Position numbers and translations under genes: made by a program | The notes under the pieces: generated by a model | Database searches by the model: none | What the model was told of the DNA's origin: nothing | What the model saw: only the letters and a program-made list of their open reading frames with translations | Source: DATFQE01 sp963738205 | GTDB lineage: Bacteria > Actinomycetota > Thermoleophilia > Gaiellales > Gaiellaceae | NCBI GenBank assembly: GCA_963738205.1 | Contig: CAVTVQ010000009.1 | Location: 402,750-466,749, forward strand | Reading direction: 5' to 3' | DNA length: 64,000 nucleotides | Part shown: one piece after another, positions 23,840-31,814 of the stretch | How positions within the stretch are numbered: position 1 is the first letter of the stretch | Layout: every line of letters starts with the position of its first letter

Positions 23840-24529
23840 TTGAACAACCGAACCCGAGCGCTCTGCGTCGCGGTGGTGGCAGCCGCCGCAGCCCTCCTGC
23901 CGAACGCCGCCTTGGCACAGGCCCGTCAGCTGAACGCAACGGTCGGACCAGGCTTCACGATTACGCTCTCGAACCCGGACGGGAGCCGTGTCACGCACGT
24001 CGACGCCGGGACGTACGACATCGTGGTCGACGACCGCGGCATCGAGCACAACTTCCACCTGACCGGCCCGGGAGTCGACATGTTCACCGGGGTCGAGGAG
24101 GTCGGCACCGTGACGTGGAAGGTGACTCTCGGCGACGGGATCTATCGGTTCCAGTGCGATCCCCACTCGAGTTCCATGTTCGGCCGCTTCGCCGTCGGGA
24201 CGGCGCAGCTCCCGCCGCCTCCGCCGCCGCCGCCGCCGGCCCCCAAGGTCAAGACGCTCACGGCCACGGTCGGGCCAGGCGCGACGATCTCGCTGAAAGC
24301 GGGCGGCAAGACCGTGACGCGCCTGAAGGCGGGGCGTTACCGCATCGTCGTGCGCGACCGCTCGCACCTGCACAACTTCCACCTCACCGGTCCCGGGGTG
24401 AACAAGAAGACGGCCGTCGCGTTCCACGGGACCTCCACCTGGACGGTCACGTTCAAGAAGGGCAAGACCTATAGCTATGTCAGCGACCCGCAGAAGAGCG
24501 GGCTGAAACGCAGCTTCCGCGCGACGTAG
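23840..24529 (+). CDS. Secreted double-cupredoxin protein, second copper site degenerate
   Basis: A 229-residue exported protein (TTG start, signal peptide to about residue 26, ending ALAQA). Two homologous cupredoxin-like domains (about 30-120 and 135-229) are joined by a polyproline linker. Domain 1 has a full type-1 copper ligand set in the expected order: H70 (EHNFHLTGPG) and C106-H109-M113 (QCDPHSSSM). Domain 2 retains HNFHLTGPG, but the C-terminal loop reads VSDPQKSGL, replacing C, H and M with S, Q and L. One copper-binding and one structural domain is the likely outcome. Role: electron transfer or copper handling at the cell surface. Confidence 0.82.
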   Translation: MNNRTRALCVAVVAAAAALLPNAALAQARQLNATVGPGFTITLSNPDGSRVTHVDAGTYDIVVDDRGIEHNFHLTGPGVDMFTGVEEVGTVTWKVTLGDGIYRFQCDPHSSSMFGRFAVGTAQLPPPPPPPPPAPKVKTLTATVGPGATISLKAGGKTVTRLKAGRYRIVVRDRSHLHNFHLTGPGVNKKTAVAFHGTSTWTVTFKKGKTYSYVSDPQKSGLKRSFRAT

Positions 24530-24535
24530 GGGTCG

Positions 24536-25519
24536 CTAGCGCGTGCGCCGGGCCGGCTTCACGAGGCCGGCCCGGTCGCCGCCGGCGGCGCGGATGTCCG
24601 CCTGGCGGTCGAGCTCGGCGTTCAGCTCGGCGCCGAACAGCACGGCCATGGCCGAGTAGTACAGCCACAGGAGCAGCACGATGCCGCCGGCCAGCGTGCC
24701 GTAGGTCCTGTCGTACGAGTCCGAGAAGCTGGTGTAGAGCGCGAAGAGCCCCGAGAGGGTCAGCCAGAGAACGGCGCCGACGAGCGAGCCGGGCGTGATC
24801 CACCGCCAGCTGCGGTGCTCGACGTTGGGCGCGAGCGCGTACACGAGCGCAAAGAAGAGCAGCACGGCGACGAATGCGAGCGGCCAGCGGAGGAGCGTCC
24901 AGACCACGTCGAAGGCGCCGCTGAGGTCGGCCTTGTCAGCGATCGCCTCGCCGATCGGCCCGCCGAAGACGATCAGGACGAACATGCCGGCGAGCACGAA
25001 CCCGGTCAGGAAGACGAGCAGGAGCGCGATCAACCGCACCTTCCAGAAGGGACGTGTCTCGACGCGGTCGTAGGCAGCGTTGACGGCCTTGATCATCGAG
25101 CCCATGGCGCCACTCGCCGCCCAGAGTGCGGCGGCGAGCCCGATCACGAAGGCGATCGACGCCGATGCCGGCCGGCCGGCGGCGCTTCGCTTCGCGATGT
25201 CGATCGCGTCGGTGACGGCGCCCGGGGCGACCACGTCGAGGAACGATCCGAGCTCGTCGTAGCCGCCGACCAGTCCGAGCAGCCCGACGATGAGGATGAC
25301 CGACGGGAAGAACGCGAGCAGCGAGCTGAACGCGATCTGCTGGGCAAGGCCCATGCAGTCGTCGGCCATGAACTCCTCCACCGTCCGCTTGAGGACGGCG
25401 ATCCACTCCTGCAGGCTCAGCCGCTGCGGGCCGGACGGGGGCTGGCCGACGTCGGCGGTGGTCTCAGTCGCGGTCGACAAGGCGGAACCGTCCGAAACGA
25501 GCCTTCTCGGTTCCTTCAC
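24536..25519 (-). CDS. YihY/virulence factor BrkB-family membrane protein
   Basis: A 327-residue integral membrane protein with six predicted helices. The family signature is clear: LAQQIAFSSLLAFFPSVILI near the N terminus, then RPFWKVRLIALLLVFLTGFV and LWLYYSAMAVLFGAELNAEL before the C terminus. Once called ribonuclease BN in error, its function is unknown. It is the last gene of a five-gene minus-strand membrane operon and overlaps DUF3618 by 56 bases, so a later in-frame start is possible. Confidence 0.9.
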   Translation of the reverse strand: MKEPRRLVSDGSALSTATETTADVGQPPSGPQRLSLQEWIAVLKRTVEEFMADDCMGLAQQIAFSSLLAFFPSVILIVGLLGLVGGYDELGSFLDVVAPGAVTDAIDIAKRSAAGRPASASIAFVIGLAAALWAASGAMGSMIKAVNAAYDRVETRPFWKVRLIALLLVFLTGFVLAGMFVLIVFGGPIGEAIADKADLSGAFDVVWTLLRWPLAFVAVLLFFALVYALAPNVEHRSWRWITPGSLVGAVLWLTLSGLFALYTSFSDSYDRTYGTLAGGIVLLLWLYYSAMAVLFGAELNAELDRQADIRAAGGDRAGLVKPARRTR

Positions 25520-25751
25520 GGCTCTTGCGCGCGAACAGCCGCATCGTCGCGCCGATGCCCCCGGCGAGCACGAAGCCCGCTCCCAGCGCCCCCGCCGCCG
25601 CGGCGGGCAGCTTGGCCTTCAGCTTCGCCGAGACGTTCGTCGCCTCGCCGATCTCCGCGCGGAGTGTGTCGACGGCGGTCGCGAGTCCATCGCGCTCAGC
25701 CTCGATCCGGCGCCGGAGCTCCTCCGGTGATTGGCTATTGCCCGTCGCCAT
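25464..25751 (-). CDS. DUF3618-family protein
   Basis: A 95-residue protein with the DUF3618 pattern: an N-terminal SPEELRRRIEAERDGLATAV coiled coil, a central amphipathic stretch and one hydrophobic segment (LPAAAAGALGAGFVLAGGIG). These proteins typically accompany holin-X and YihY-like genes in actinobacteria, as here. It overlaps both neighbours. Function unknown, probably envelope-associated. Confidence 0.75.
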   Translation of the reverse strand: MATGNSQSPEELRRRIEAERDGLATAVDTLRAEIGEATNVSAKLKAKLPAAAAGALGAGFVLAGGIGATMRLFARKSREGTEKARFGRFRLVDRD

Positions 25752-26145
25752 CGCTCTTCAGTGCCTCGGTTGTCAGCCTGGCCTCCTCGATCGCCTGCTC
25801 GGGCAGCGGCGGCGTCCCGCGCTCGATGCGCCCCCGAGCGAGCAAGCCCAGCAACGCGGCGAGGGCGAACAGGCCGATCGTCACGATCAGCATCGCGAGC
25901 CACAGGTCGAGGACGAGTGCGAGCGCCACGGCGATCGTGGCGAAGAGGAAGCCGATCCCGTAGACGGCGACGACCGCCGCACCCAGCCCGAGCCCGATTC
26001 CCGCGCCGAGCGAGCCGAGCTTGCGACCGATCTCCAGCTTGGCCAGCTCGAGCTCGAGCCGGACGAGCGCGCTGGCGTGCTCCGCGACCTCCTTGGCCGC
26101 GGAACCGAGGCTCGCGTTGCCGTGCTCAGTCGCGGGGGTGGGCAT
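25735..26145 (-). CDS. Actinobacterial holin-X family (PF07332-like) membrane protein
   Basis: A 136-residue protein with an N-terminal amphipathic helix (ASALVRLELELAKLEIGRKL, the hallmark of the family) and two transmembrane helices (about 50-75 and 80-105). Overlap of 17 bases with DUF3618 and 20 with the upstream gene indicates one transcript. The role is unknown; a cell-envelope stress function is often assumed. Confidence 0.8.
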   Translation of the reverse strand: MPTPATEHGNASLGSAAKEVAEHASALVRLELELAKLEIGRKLGSLGAGIGLGLGAAVVAVYGIGFLFATIAVALALVLDLWLAMLIVTIGLFALAALLGLLARGRIERGTPPLPEQAIEEARLTTEALKSDGDGQ

Positions 26146-26482
26146 GGCCCCTCCAGTCGATCACTTTCGCGAGCACGATGCCTGCGACGAACGCCGCCCC
26201 GATGACGAGGAACGGATTCGGACCACCGCCGGCGCCGGATGCGGGCTTGGCGAGCTGCGGGCCGGACGGCGCGAGCGTTCCCTGCCGCGGCGGGAGGCCC
26301 GTCGGCGCCTCGCCCTTGATCCGCGCCCTGATCAGGCTGGGCTTCAGCTGGCGCAGGAAGGAGGCGTCGTCGGCGAGGGGCTCCGCCAGCTTCGCCATGA
26401 ACCCGCCTTCGGCCACGGCCTGATTCGCGAACGCCTGCAGGCGGTCGGCCGCCCCGTCGACGAGCTGGTCCGCCTTGGTCAT
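26126..26482 (-). CDS. Hypothetical membrane-anchored protein
   Basis: A 118-residue protein; the start MTKADQLVDGAADRLQAFAN at 26482 is chosen because its ATG overlaps the stop of the upstream DUF4235-like gene. It has an N-terminal helical region, a Pro/Gly-rich middle and one C-terminal helix (FLVIGAAFVAGIVLAKVIDW). No family recognised. It is part of the holin-X/DUF3618/YihY operon. Confidence 0.65.
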   Translation of the reverse strand: MTKADQLVDGAADRLQAFANQAVAEGGFMAKLAEPLADDASFLRQLKPSLIRARIKGEAPTGLPPRQGTLAPSGPQLAKPASGAGGGPNPFLVIGAAFVAGIVLAKVIDWRGHAHPRD

Positions 26483-26610
26483 TTCTTCTTCACCGGCGGG
26501 GTCTCGCCCGTCAGGATCCGGTAGAGCTGCGTGGCAATCTTGCGCGCCGCCATCGTCGCGACAGCGGCGAGCGCGCCGTAGATCGCGCTCCAGAGAAGCT
26601 TGCGCAGCAT
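26479..26610 (-). CDS. Small DUF4235-like membrane protein
   Basis: A 43-residue protein (MLRKLLWSAIYGALAAVATM, then AARKIATQLYRILTGETPPV KKK in sequence). The pattern of an N-terminal hydrophobic helix, ARKxAT and LTGExPP matches the DUF4235 family, somewhat shortened. Its stop overlaps the next gene's ATG by 4 bases, so it heads the five-gene membrane operon. It is too short for routine gene finders; the coupling argues it is real. Confidence 0.6.
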   Translation of the reverse strand: MLRKLLWSAIYGALAAVATMAARKIATQLYRILTGETPPVKKK

Positions 26611-26656
26611 CGTGGGGACGATACCGCTCCCCGCGCCCGCACAAACCTGCATGCGG

Positions 26657-26932
26657 CTACTCGGCGCCGCCCGGCGGTTGGTACTGCTCCAGCTGCTCGG
26701 CTTCTGCGCGAGCGATCGTGATGTGGACGGCTTCGGTGTCGATCGACTCCACGAGCTCGCCCGGAACGTACTTCTCGTCGATGCCGAGCAGGCCGCTGCC
26801 GACGGTCAGGCCGTCGAAGATGTCCACGTCCGTGTCGCCGAGCACCTCCTTGACCTTGCCGAGCTCCTCGCCATCGGAGGTCAGTACGCGGTGTCCCGGC
26901 TCGAGCAGGAACCAGGAGATCGGGTCTGCCAC
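26657..26932 (-). CDS. PRC-barrel domain protein
   Basis: A 91-residue protein with a single PRC-barrel (residues about 8-75: VLTSDGEELGKVKEVLGDTD, then VDIFDGLTVGSG and VHITIARAEAEQL). Such stand-alone barrels resemble the RimM C-terminal domain and photosynthetic reaction-centre H subunit fold, and are often stress-related in actinobacteria. It lies between the membrane operon and the 214-residue gene on the same strand. Confidence 0.8.
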   Translation of the reverse strand: MADPISWFLLEPGHRVLTSDGEELGKVKEVLGDTDVDIFDGLTVGSGLLGIDEKYVPGELVESIDTEAVHITIARAEAEQLEQYQPPGGAE

Positions 26933-26935
26933 GGG

Positions 26936-27580
26936 CTAGACCGCTTTGCCCTCGACGTACCAGACCGGGCCCTGCGTTGCGACCGGATCGGTGTCGGAGA
27001 GGACGCGCAGGATCCGCAGCTCGCCCTTGATGCCCTCAATGTCGAGGCGCTCGAGGCAGCGACGCACCATCTCTGGCGTCGCGCCGTAGCCGAAGCGCCG
27101 GGCGACGCGGAAGCGGAAGCCGGGCTTGGCCCCGTAGCGCGCCGGGTTGAGGGGCGACAGCTGCAGGGCCGCTCCCTCGAGGTGGTCGGTCGACGTCAGC
27201 TCCAGCTCTGCATAGAGGTCGCTCCAGTCGGGCGGCAGCGCGGCGAGCGCCTGGTCCCAGGCCTCGGCGAGGCGAGGCACCTCTGCCGCGAGAACGCCCG
27301 GCTCGGGCCGGTCGGCCGAGACGAGCTCCAGCTCGCCACGGATGCCCTCGCGGTCGAGCCGGCCGAGCAGGCGGCTGACGGCGTCGGGGCCTGCGCCGGC
27401 ACCACGGCGCGCGGTGTAGAAGCGGATCTCGTCGCCGCTGCGGCCGGGCGTCAACGGCGTCAACATCGCGGCCGCGCGCTCGGCCTGTTCCGGGTCGGAA
27501 ACCCGCAGCAGCAAACGGGCATCGCTCCAGCCGTCCAGGAGCTCGCGCTCGATCTGCCGCCACTCGTCTGCCAGCCTCAC
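26936..27580 (-). CDS. Conserved hypothetical protein, internally duplicated
   Basis: A 214-residue soluble protein from GTG 27580. The two halves are similar: RLLLRVSDPEQAERAAAMLT, then LTPGRSGDEIRFYTARRGAG with LGRLDREGIRGELELV (about 20-90), against AELELTSTDHLEGAALQLSP, then LNPARYGAKPGFRFRVARRF with LERLDIEGIKGELRIL (about 125-200). The repeat suggests an internal duplication of a ferredoxin-like or ACT-like fold. No named family recognised. It is divergent from the E1alpha gene with only 32 bases between. Confidence 0.7.
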   Translation of the reverse strand: MRLADEWRQIERELLDGWSDARLLLRVSDPEQAERAAAMLTPLTPGRSGDEIRFYTARRGAGAGPDAVSRLLGRLDREGIRGELELVSADRPEPGVLAAEVPRLAEAWDQALAALPPDWSDLYAELELTSTDHLEGAALQLSPLNPARYGAKPGFRFRVARRFGYGATPEMVRRCLERLDIEGIKGELRILRVLSDTDPVATQGPVWYVEGKAV

Positions 27581-27612
27581 GGGCGGGAGGTTATCGGTAC
27601 ATTGGCCCGGCG

Positions 27613-28584
27613 ATGGCCAAGGTCGAAAAGCGAGGCACGCTGCCCGAGGAAACGCTGCGCGACTTCTTCCGCGAGATGCTCCTGATCCGGCGCTTCGAGG
27701 AGAAGGTCGAGGAGCGGTTCCGCGCCGGCGAGCTGCCGGGCTTCCTCCACGTTGCGATCGGCCAGGAGGGGGTCGCGGTGGGCGTCTGCCGCGCGCTGGA
27801 GGACGGCGACGTGATCGCCTCGACGCATCGCGCGCACGGCCACACGCTCGCGAAGGGCACACATCCCAACGAGCTGATGGCGGAGCTGTACGGGAAGCTC
27901 GAGGGCTGCTCACACGGCTACGGCGGCTCGATGCACCTCTACGACATCGAGCGCGGAAACATGGGCGCGAACGCGGTCGTCGGCGGCGGGCTGCCCGCGA
28001 TCACCGGCGCCGCCCTCGCCTTCAAGCTGCGCGACGAGCCGCGCGTGGCGGTGGCGTTCTTCGGCGACGGCGCCACCAACATCGGCACCTTCCACGAGTC
28101 GCTCAACCTGGCGCAGCTCTGGCGTGTGCCGGCGCTGTTCGTGCTCGAGAACAACGGCTGGGCCGAATCGACGCCGGCCAAGCAGCAGCTGCCGATCGAC
28201 GATCTGACCAAGCGCGCCGAGGCGTACGGGATGCGCGCCGTCACGGTCGACGGCCAGGACGTGGAGGCGGTCTACCGCGCCACGATCGAGGCGCTCGCGC
28301 ACGCGCGCGAGGGCCACGGACCGGTGTTCCTCAACGTCGTCACGTATCGCCTCACCGGCCACTACGTCGGCGATCCCCAGGTCTACCGCGACAAGGAAGA
28401 GCTGTCGCAGCTGCGCGAGACCGAGGATCCGCTGATCAAGTTGCGCGAGCGGCTCGGGCTCTCGGACGAGGAGTACGAGCAGCTCGACCGCGAGGCGCAC
28501 GAGCTCGTCGAGGCGTCGGTCGAGTTCGCGAAGGCGGGCACCGACCCGAAGCCGGAAGACGCGCTCAAGAACGTCTATGCCTGA
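27613..28584 (+). CDS. 2-oxoacid (pyruvate-type) dehydrogenase E1 alpha subunit
   Basis: A 323-residue thiamine-diphosphate enzyme subunit that decarboxylates a 2-oxoacid together with E1beta. The TPP motif is FFGDGATNIGTFHESLNLA, ending in LFVLENNGWAES. HRAHGHTLAKG and GYGGSMHLYD are typical of the PdhA/AcoA group, and phosphorylation-loop residues fit Y-x-G-H (TGHYVGDPQVYR). It starts a co-oriented E1alpha-E1beta-E2 operon; E3 lies at 31815. Pyruvate, acetoin or branched-chain substrates cannot be separated by eye; AcoA-like features slightly favour an acetoin/pyruvate enzyme. Confidence 0.9.
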   Translation: MAKVEKRGTLPEETLRDFFREMLLIRRFEEKVEERFRAGELPGFLHVAIGQEGVAVGVCRALEDGDVIASTHRAHGHTLAKGTHPNELMAELYGKLEGCSHGYGGSMHLYDIERGNMGANAVVGGGLPAITGAALAFKLRDEPRVAVAFFGDGATNIGTFHESLNLAQLWRVPALFVLENNGWAESTPAKQQLPIDDLTKRAEAYGMRAVTVDGQDVEAVYRATIEALAHAREGHGPVFLNVVTYRLTGHYVGDPQVYRDKEELSQLRETEDPLIKLRERLGLSDEEYEQLDREAHELVEASVEFAKAGTDPKPEDALKNVYA

Positions 28585-29560
28585 GCTCTCCTACCGCGAG
28601 GCCGTACGCGACGCCCTCTCGCGCGCGATGCGCAAGGACGAGAACGTCTTCATCATGGGCGAGGACATCGCCGAGATGGGCGGCTCGATGGGCGTCACGC
28701 AGGGGATGCTCGACGAGTTCGGCGCCGAGCGGGTGCGCAACACGCCGATCTCGGAGATGGCGCTCGTCGGGTCCGCGATCGGTGCGGCGATGCAGGGCAT
28801 GCGCCCGGTCGCCGAGGTCATGTACGAGGACTTCCTGACGCTCGCGGCCGAGCAGATCGTCAACCAGGCGGCGAAGCACCGCTACATGTCGGGCGGCCAG
28901 CTCAAGGTGCCGCTCACGATCCGCACGCAGGGCGGCGCGGGGTGGTCCCCGGGCGCCCAGCATGCGCAGCAGCTCGAGGCCTGGTTCGCGCACATCCCCG
29001 GCCTGAAGGTCGTCTTCCCCTCGACGCCGAGCGACGTCCGCGGCCTGCTCTGGTCTGCGATCTACGACGACAACCCCGTCGTCTTCTTCGAGCACCGCAC
29101 GCTGTACGGGCTCAAGGAGGAGGTCTCGGACGAGCTGGAGCCGATCGAGATCGGCAAGGCGCGCATCCACCGGGAGGGCACCGACGTGACCGTCGTCGCG
29201 ATCGGCCGGCTCGTGCACGAGGCTTTGGCGGCCGCCGAGGAGGCCGAGCAGCAGGGCATCTCTGTCGAGGTGGTCGATCCGCGCACGCTGCTGCCCCTGG
29301 ACGAGGACGCGATCGTCACCTCGGTCAAGAAGACGAACCGGTGCGTGGTCGCACACGAGGCGGTCACGCGGATGGGCTTCGGCGCCGAGATCGCAGCGGT
29401 CGTCCAGCACCAGGCGTTCGACTATCTCGATGCGCCGGTCGAGCGCGTCGGCGCGAAGTTCACGCCGCTGCCCTTCGCGCCCGTCATGGAGGAGTACGTG
29501 ATCCCGCACGCCGCCGACGTTCTCGCCGCCGTTCACCGCACGGTGCGCCGTGGCGACTGA
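28577..29560 (+). CDS. 2-oxoacid dehydrogenase E1 beta subunit
   Basis: A 327-residue partner of E1alpha (transketolase-like pyrimidine-binding domain, then C domain). Motifs include SYREAVRDALSRAMRKDENV, FIMGEDIAEMGGSMGVT, and TPISEMALVGSAIGAAMQGM (conserved glutamate). C-terminal VEVVDPRTLLPLDEDAIVTS is standard. Its ATG overlaps the E1alpha stop by 8 bases and its end overlaps E2 by 11 bases, so the three subunits are translationally coupled. Confidence 0.93.
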   Translation: MPELSYREAVRDALSRAMRKDENVFIMGEDIAEMGGSMGVTQGMLDEFGAERVRNTPISEMALVGSAIGAAMQGMRPVAEVMYEDFLTLAAEQIVNQAAKHRYMSGGQLKVPLTIRTQGGAGWSPGAQHAQQLEAWFAHIPGLKVVFPSTPSDVRGLLWSAIYDDNPVVFFEHRTLYGLKEEVSDELEPIEIGKARIHREGTDVTVVAIGRLVHEALAAAEEAEQQGISVEVVDPRTLLPLDEDAIVTSVKKTNRCVVAHEAVTRMGFGAEIAAVVQHQAFDYLDAPVERVGAKFTPLPFAPVMEEYVIPHAADVLAAVHRTVRRGD

Positions 29561-30797
29561 GATCAAGCTCCCCCGGCTCGGCCAGGGCATGGAGGCCGGC
29601 ACGATCGTGCGCTGGCTGAAGGCCGAGGGCGAGCAGGTGGAGAAGGGCGAGCCGCTCTACGAGCTCGACACCGACAAGGTCACGCAGGAGGTGGAGGCGG
29701 ACGCGTCGGGCGTCCTGCTGCGCATCGCCGTCGCCGAGGGCGAGGTGCCCGTCGGCCAGACGATCGCGGTGATCGGCCAGGAGGGCGAGCAGGTGTCGAC
29801 GCCCGCGCCCGCGGAGCCCAAGGCGGACGAGGCCGCGAAGGAGGAAGGCTCGCGTGCGCCAGCCCGCGACGAGGAGCGCGAACGCGGGCAGCGGGCGTCG
29901 AGCAACGGCTCCGACCAGGGCGCCCAGGTGGCCGCTTCCGAGCCCACGCGGGCGGACGGGCGCATCAAGGCGTCGCCGCTCGCGCGGCGGATCGCGCGCG
30001 AGCGCGGGATCGACCTGGCGTCCCTGCAGGGAACCGGTCCCGAGGGCCGGATCGTCGCCGAGGACGTCGAGCGGGCGGCGACGGCCCCTGCGGTCGTAAC
30101 GGTTGCCGACCGGACCGGCGAGGTGGAGCGCGTCCCGCTGACCTCGCTGCGCAAGACGATCGCGCGCAGGATGACGGAGGCGTGGCAGGCGCCGGCCTTC
30201 CAGATCTCGATGTCGGCCGACATGACACGCGCAGTCGAGCTGCGGGCCCGGCTGGTCGAGCGCGCGCAGGAGGGCGTGCGCCCGAGCTACAACGACATCC
30301 TGATCAAGGTGTGCGCGTCCGCGCTCATGCGCCATCGCGACGTCAACGCACGCTTCGCGGGCGACGCGGTCGAGCTCCTCCCGAGCGCGGACATCGGCAT
30401 CGCCGTGGCCGTCCCGCACGGCTTGATCGTCCCGATTGTGCGTGCCGCCGAGGTGAAGTCGATCGAGCAGATCGCGGCCGAGAGCCGTGAGCTGGTTGCC
30501 CGCACACGCGAGGGCAAGCTGCGCCAGGAGGACCTCGACGGCGGCTCGTTCACGATCTCGAACTTGGGCATGTACGGCGTCGAGCAGTTCACCGCCGTGC
30601 TGAACCCGCCGCAGGCAGCGATCCTCGCCGTGGGGGCGCTCGAGGACCGCGTGGTGGCCCGGGACGGAGCGCCGGACGTGCGATCGATGCTGACGATGAC
30701 GCTCACCTGCGACCACCGCTCGCTCGACGGCGCCACCGCCTCGGAGTTCCTGCGGACGGTCAAGGACTACCTCGAGGAGCCGGGCCTGGCACTGTAG
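29550..30797 (+). CDS. Dihydrolipoamide acyltransferase E2 component
   Basis: A 415-residue core enzyme that transfers the acyl group to CoA. It has one lipoyl domain (residues 1-77, lipoylated K43 in DTDKVTQEVEA), an Ala/Glu/Arg-rich linker, a peripheral-subunit-binding domain (ASPLARRIARERGIDLASLQ) and an acyltransferase domain ending in the catalytic DHRSLDGATASEFL. Start GTG 29550. A single lipoyl domain resembles Gram-positive-type pyruvate/acetoin complexes. Confidence 0.93.
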   Translation: MATEIKLPRLGQGMEAGTIVRWLKAEGEQVEKGEPLYELDTDKVTQEVEADASGVLLRIAVAEGEVPVGQTIAVIGQEGEQVSTPAPAEPKADEAAKEEGSRAPARDEERERGQRASSNGSDQGAQVAASEPTRADGRIKASPLARRIARERGIDLASLQGTGPEGRIVAEDVERAATAPAVVTVADRTGEVERVPLTSLRKTIARRMTEAWQAPAFQISMSADMTRAVELRARLVERAQEGVRPSYNDILIKVCASALMRHRDVNARFAGDAVELLPSADIGIAVAVPHGLIVPIVRAAEVKSIEQIAAESRELVARTREGKLRQEDLDGGSFTISNLGMYGVEQFTAVLNPPQAAILAVGALEDRVVARDGAPDVRSMLTMTLTCDHRSLDGATASEFLRTVKDYLEEPGLAL

Positions 30798-30801
30798 GCA
30801 C

Positions 30802-31134
30802 GTGCGCGTCTGGTACTTCGTCCGCGACCTGGATGCCGGTCGCGCGTTCTACACCCGGAAGCTCGGCTTCAGCGAGAGCTACGTCGACGCAGAGGATCGC
30901 TGGGCGAAGCTCGAGCGCGGTGCGATGCAGATCGCGCTGGCCGAGGGCGAGCCGCACGCCGACGGCGGCGTCGCGACGGTGGATGTCGAGGACGTAAAGG
31001 CGGAGGGCGAGCGGCTGCGCAGCGACAAGGTCGAGGTCGGGACCGTGCTGGAGCTGCACGGAGAGGTTCGGTTGCTGGACGTGTTCGATCCGGATGGAAA
31101 TCGGATCCAGCTCGTTCAAGAATTACGGCAATGA
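30802..31134 (+). CDS. VOC family protein
   Basis: A 110-residue glyoxalase-fold protein from GTG 30802. It shows two beta-alpha-beta-beta-beta units: VWYFVRDLDAGRAFYTRKLG and ATVDVEDVKAEGERLRSDKV, ending VFDPDGNRIQLVQ. It lies 4 bases after E2 and overlaps the following GNAT start, so it is likely in the dehydrogenase operon. Substrate unknown. Confidence 0.85.
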   Translation: MRVWYFVRDLDAGRAFYTRKLGFSESYVDAEDRWAKLERGAMQIALAEGEPHADGGVATVDVEDVKAEGERLRSDKVEVGTVLELHGEVRLLDVFDPDGNRIQLVQELRQ

Positions 31135-31590
31135 TCCGGCGAGTGGAGCCGCGCGACATCCGCTTCCTGCGGGACATGCTGCACCACGCGTTCTATCGCC
31201 GCGAGGTTCCGGCGGGCCAGGACGAGCAGCCGGTCTACCGCTACGTCATGGCCTGGGGCCGCAACGGGCGATGCCGGCGTGCTGGCGCTCGACGACGGCT
31301 TTCCGGTCGGCGCCGCCTGGTACCGCCTCTTCAAGGAGAACGAGCCGGGTTACGGCTTCGTCGACGAGCAGACGCCGGAGCTGGCAATCGCCGTCGTGCC
31401 CAGCCGTCGCGGCCGCGGGCTCGGCAAGGAGATGCTCGAGGCGCTGATCGAGCGAGCGAAGAGCGACGGGTTCGAGCGCCTGAGCCTCAGCGTGGAGAGC
31501 GACAACCCGGCGATTCCGCTCTACGAGAGCTTTGGCTTCCGCACCGTCCAGGAGCACGGCCGCTCGTCGACCATGGTCGCCGAGATTTGA
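31131..31590 (+). pseudogene. GNAT acetyltransferase with a +1 frameshift
   Basis: The N-terminal part (IRRVEPRDIRFLRDMLHHAF) reads in one frame to about 31265, and the acetyl-CoA-binding part (LAIAVVPSRRGRGLGKEMLE, SDNPAIPLYESFGFRTV) in the next. Removing one G from GGG at 31266-31268 restores a continuous frame through NGDAGVLALDDGFPVGAAWY. It is therefore either a recently inactivated gene or a homopolymer sequencing error. The intact product would be about 152 residues. It is coupled to the VOC gene by an ATGA overlap. Confidence 0.8.
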
Positions 31591-31594
31591 CCTA

Positions 31595-31790
31595 GGGCGT
31601 CGCGTGCGATGCGCGTGTCAGGGACGCGGGCTTGCCCGTGTCCCGTCTGAAACGACCGATCGACACGACGGGTCGACAGCGCCCCGGCCCTCGGGCGTCG
31701 CTTGCGATGCCCGTGTCAGGGGCGCGGGCTTGCCCGTGTCCCGTCTGAAATGACCGGTCGACACGACGGGTCGACAGCGCCCCGGTCCTA
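31595..31790. repeat. Two tandem copies of a 98-bp intergenic repeat
   Basis: 31595-31692 and 31693-31790 are near-identical, differing at roughly eight positions. Each unit contains the short hairpin CGGGCTTGCCCG and the conserved 3' part GACACGACGGGTCGACAGCG. It lies between the frameshifted GNAT and the E3 gene. It is not a CRISPR array, as there are no unique spacers. Confidence 0.88.
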
Positions 31791-31814
31791 GGCCCCTCGC
31801 TAGGATCGCTCGCG

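Noticed and set aside
24214..24244. Microsatellite-like GCC/CCG run
   Set aside because: It encodes the polyproline linker between the two cupredoxin domains and is explained by coding.
31595..31790. CRISPR array
   Set aside because: Only two contiguous copies with no unique spacers and a 98-bp period; no cas genes nearby.
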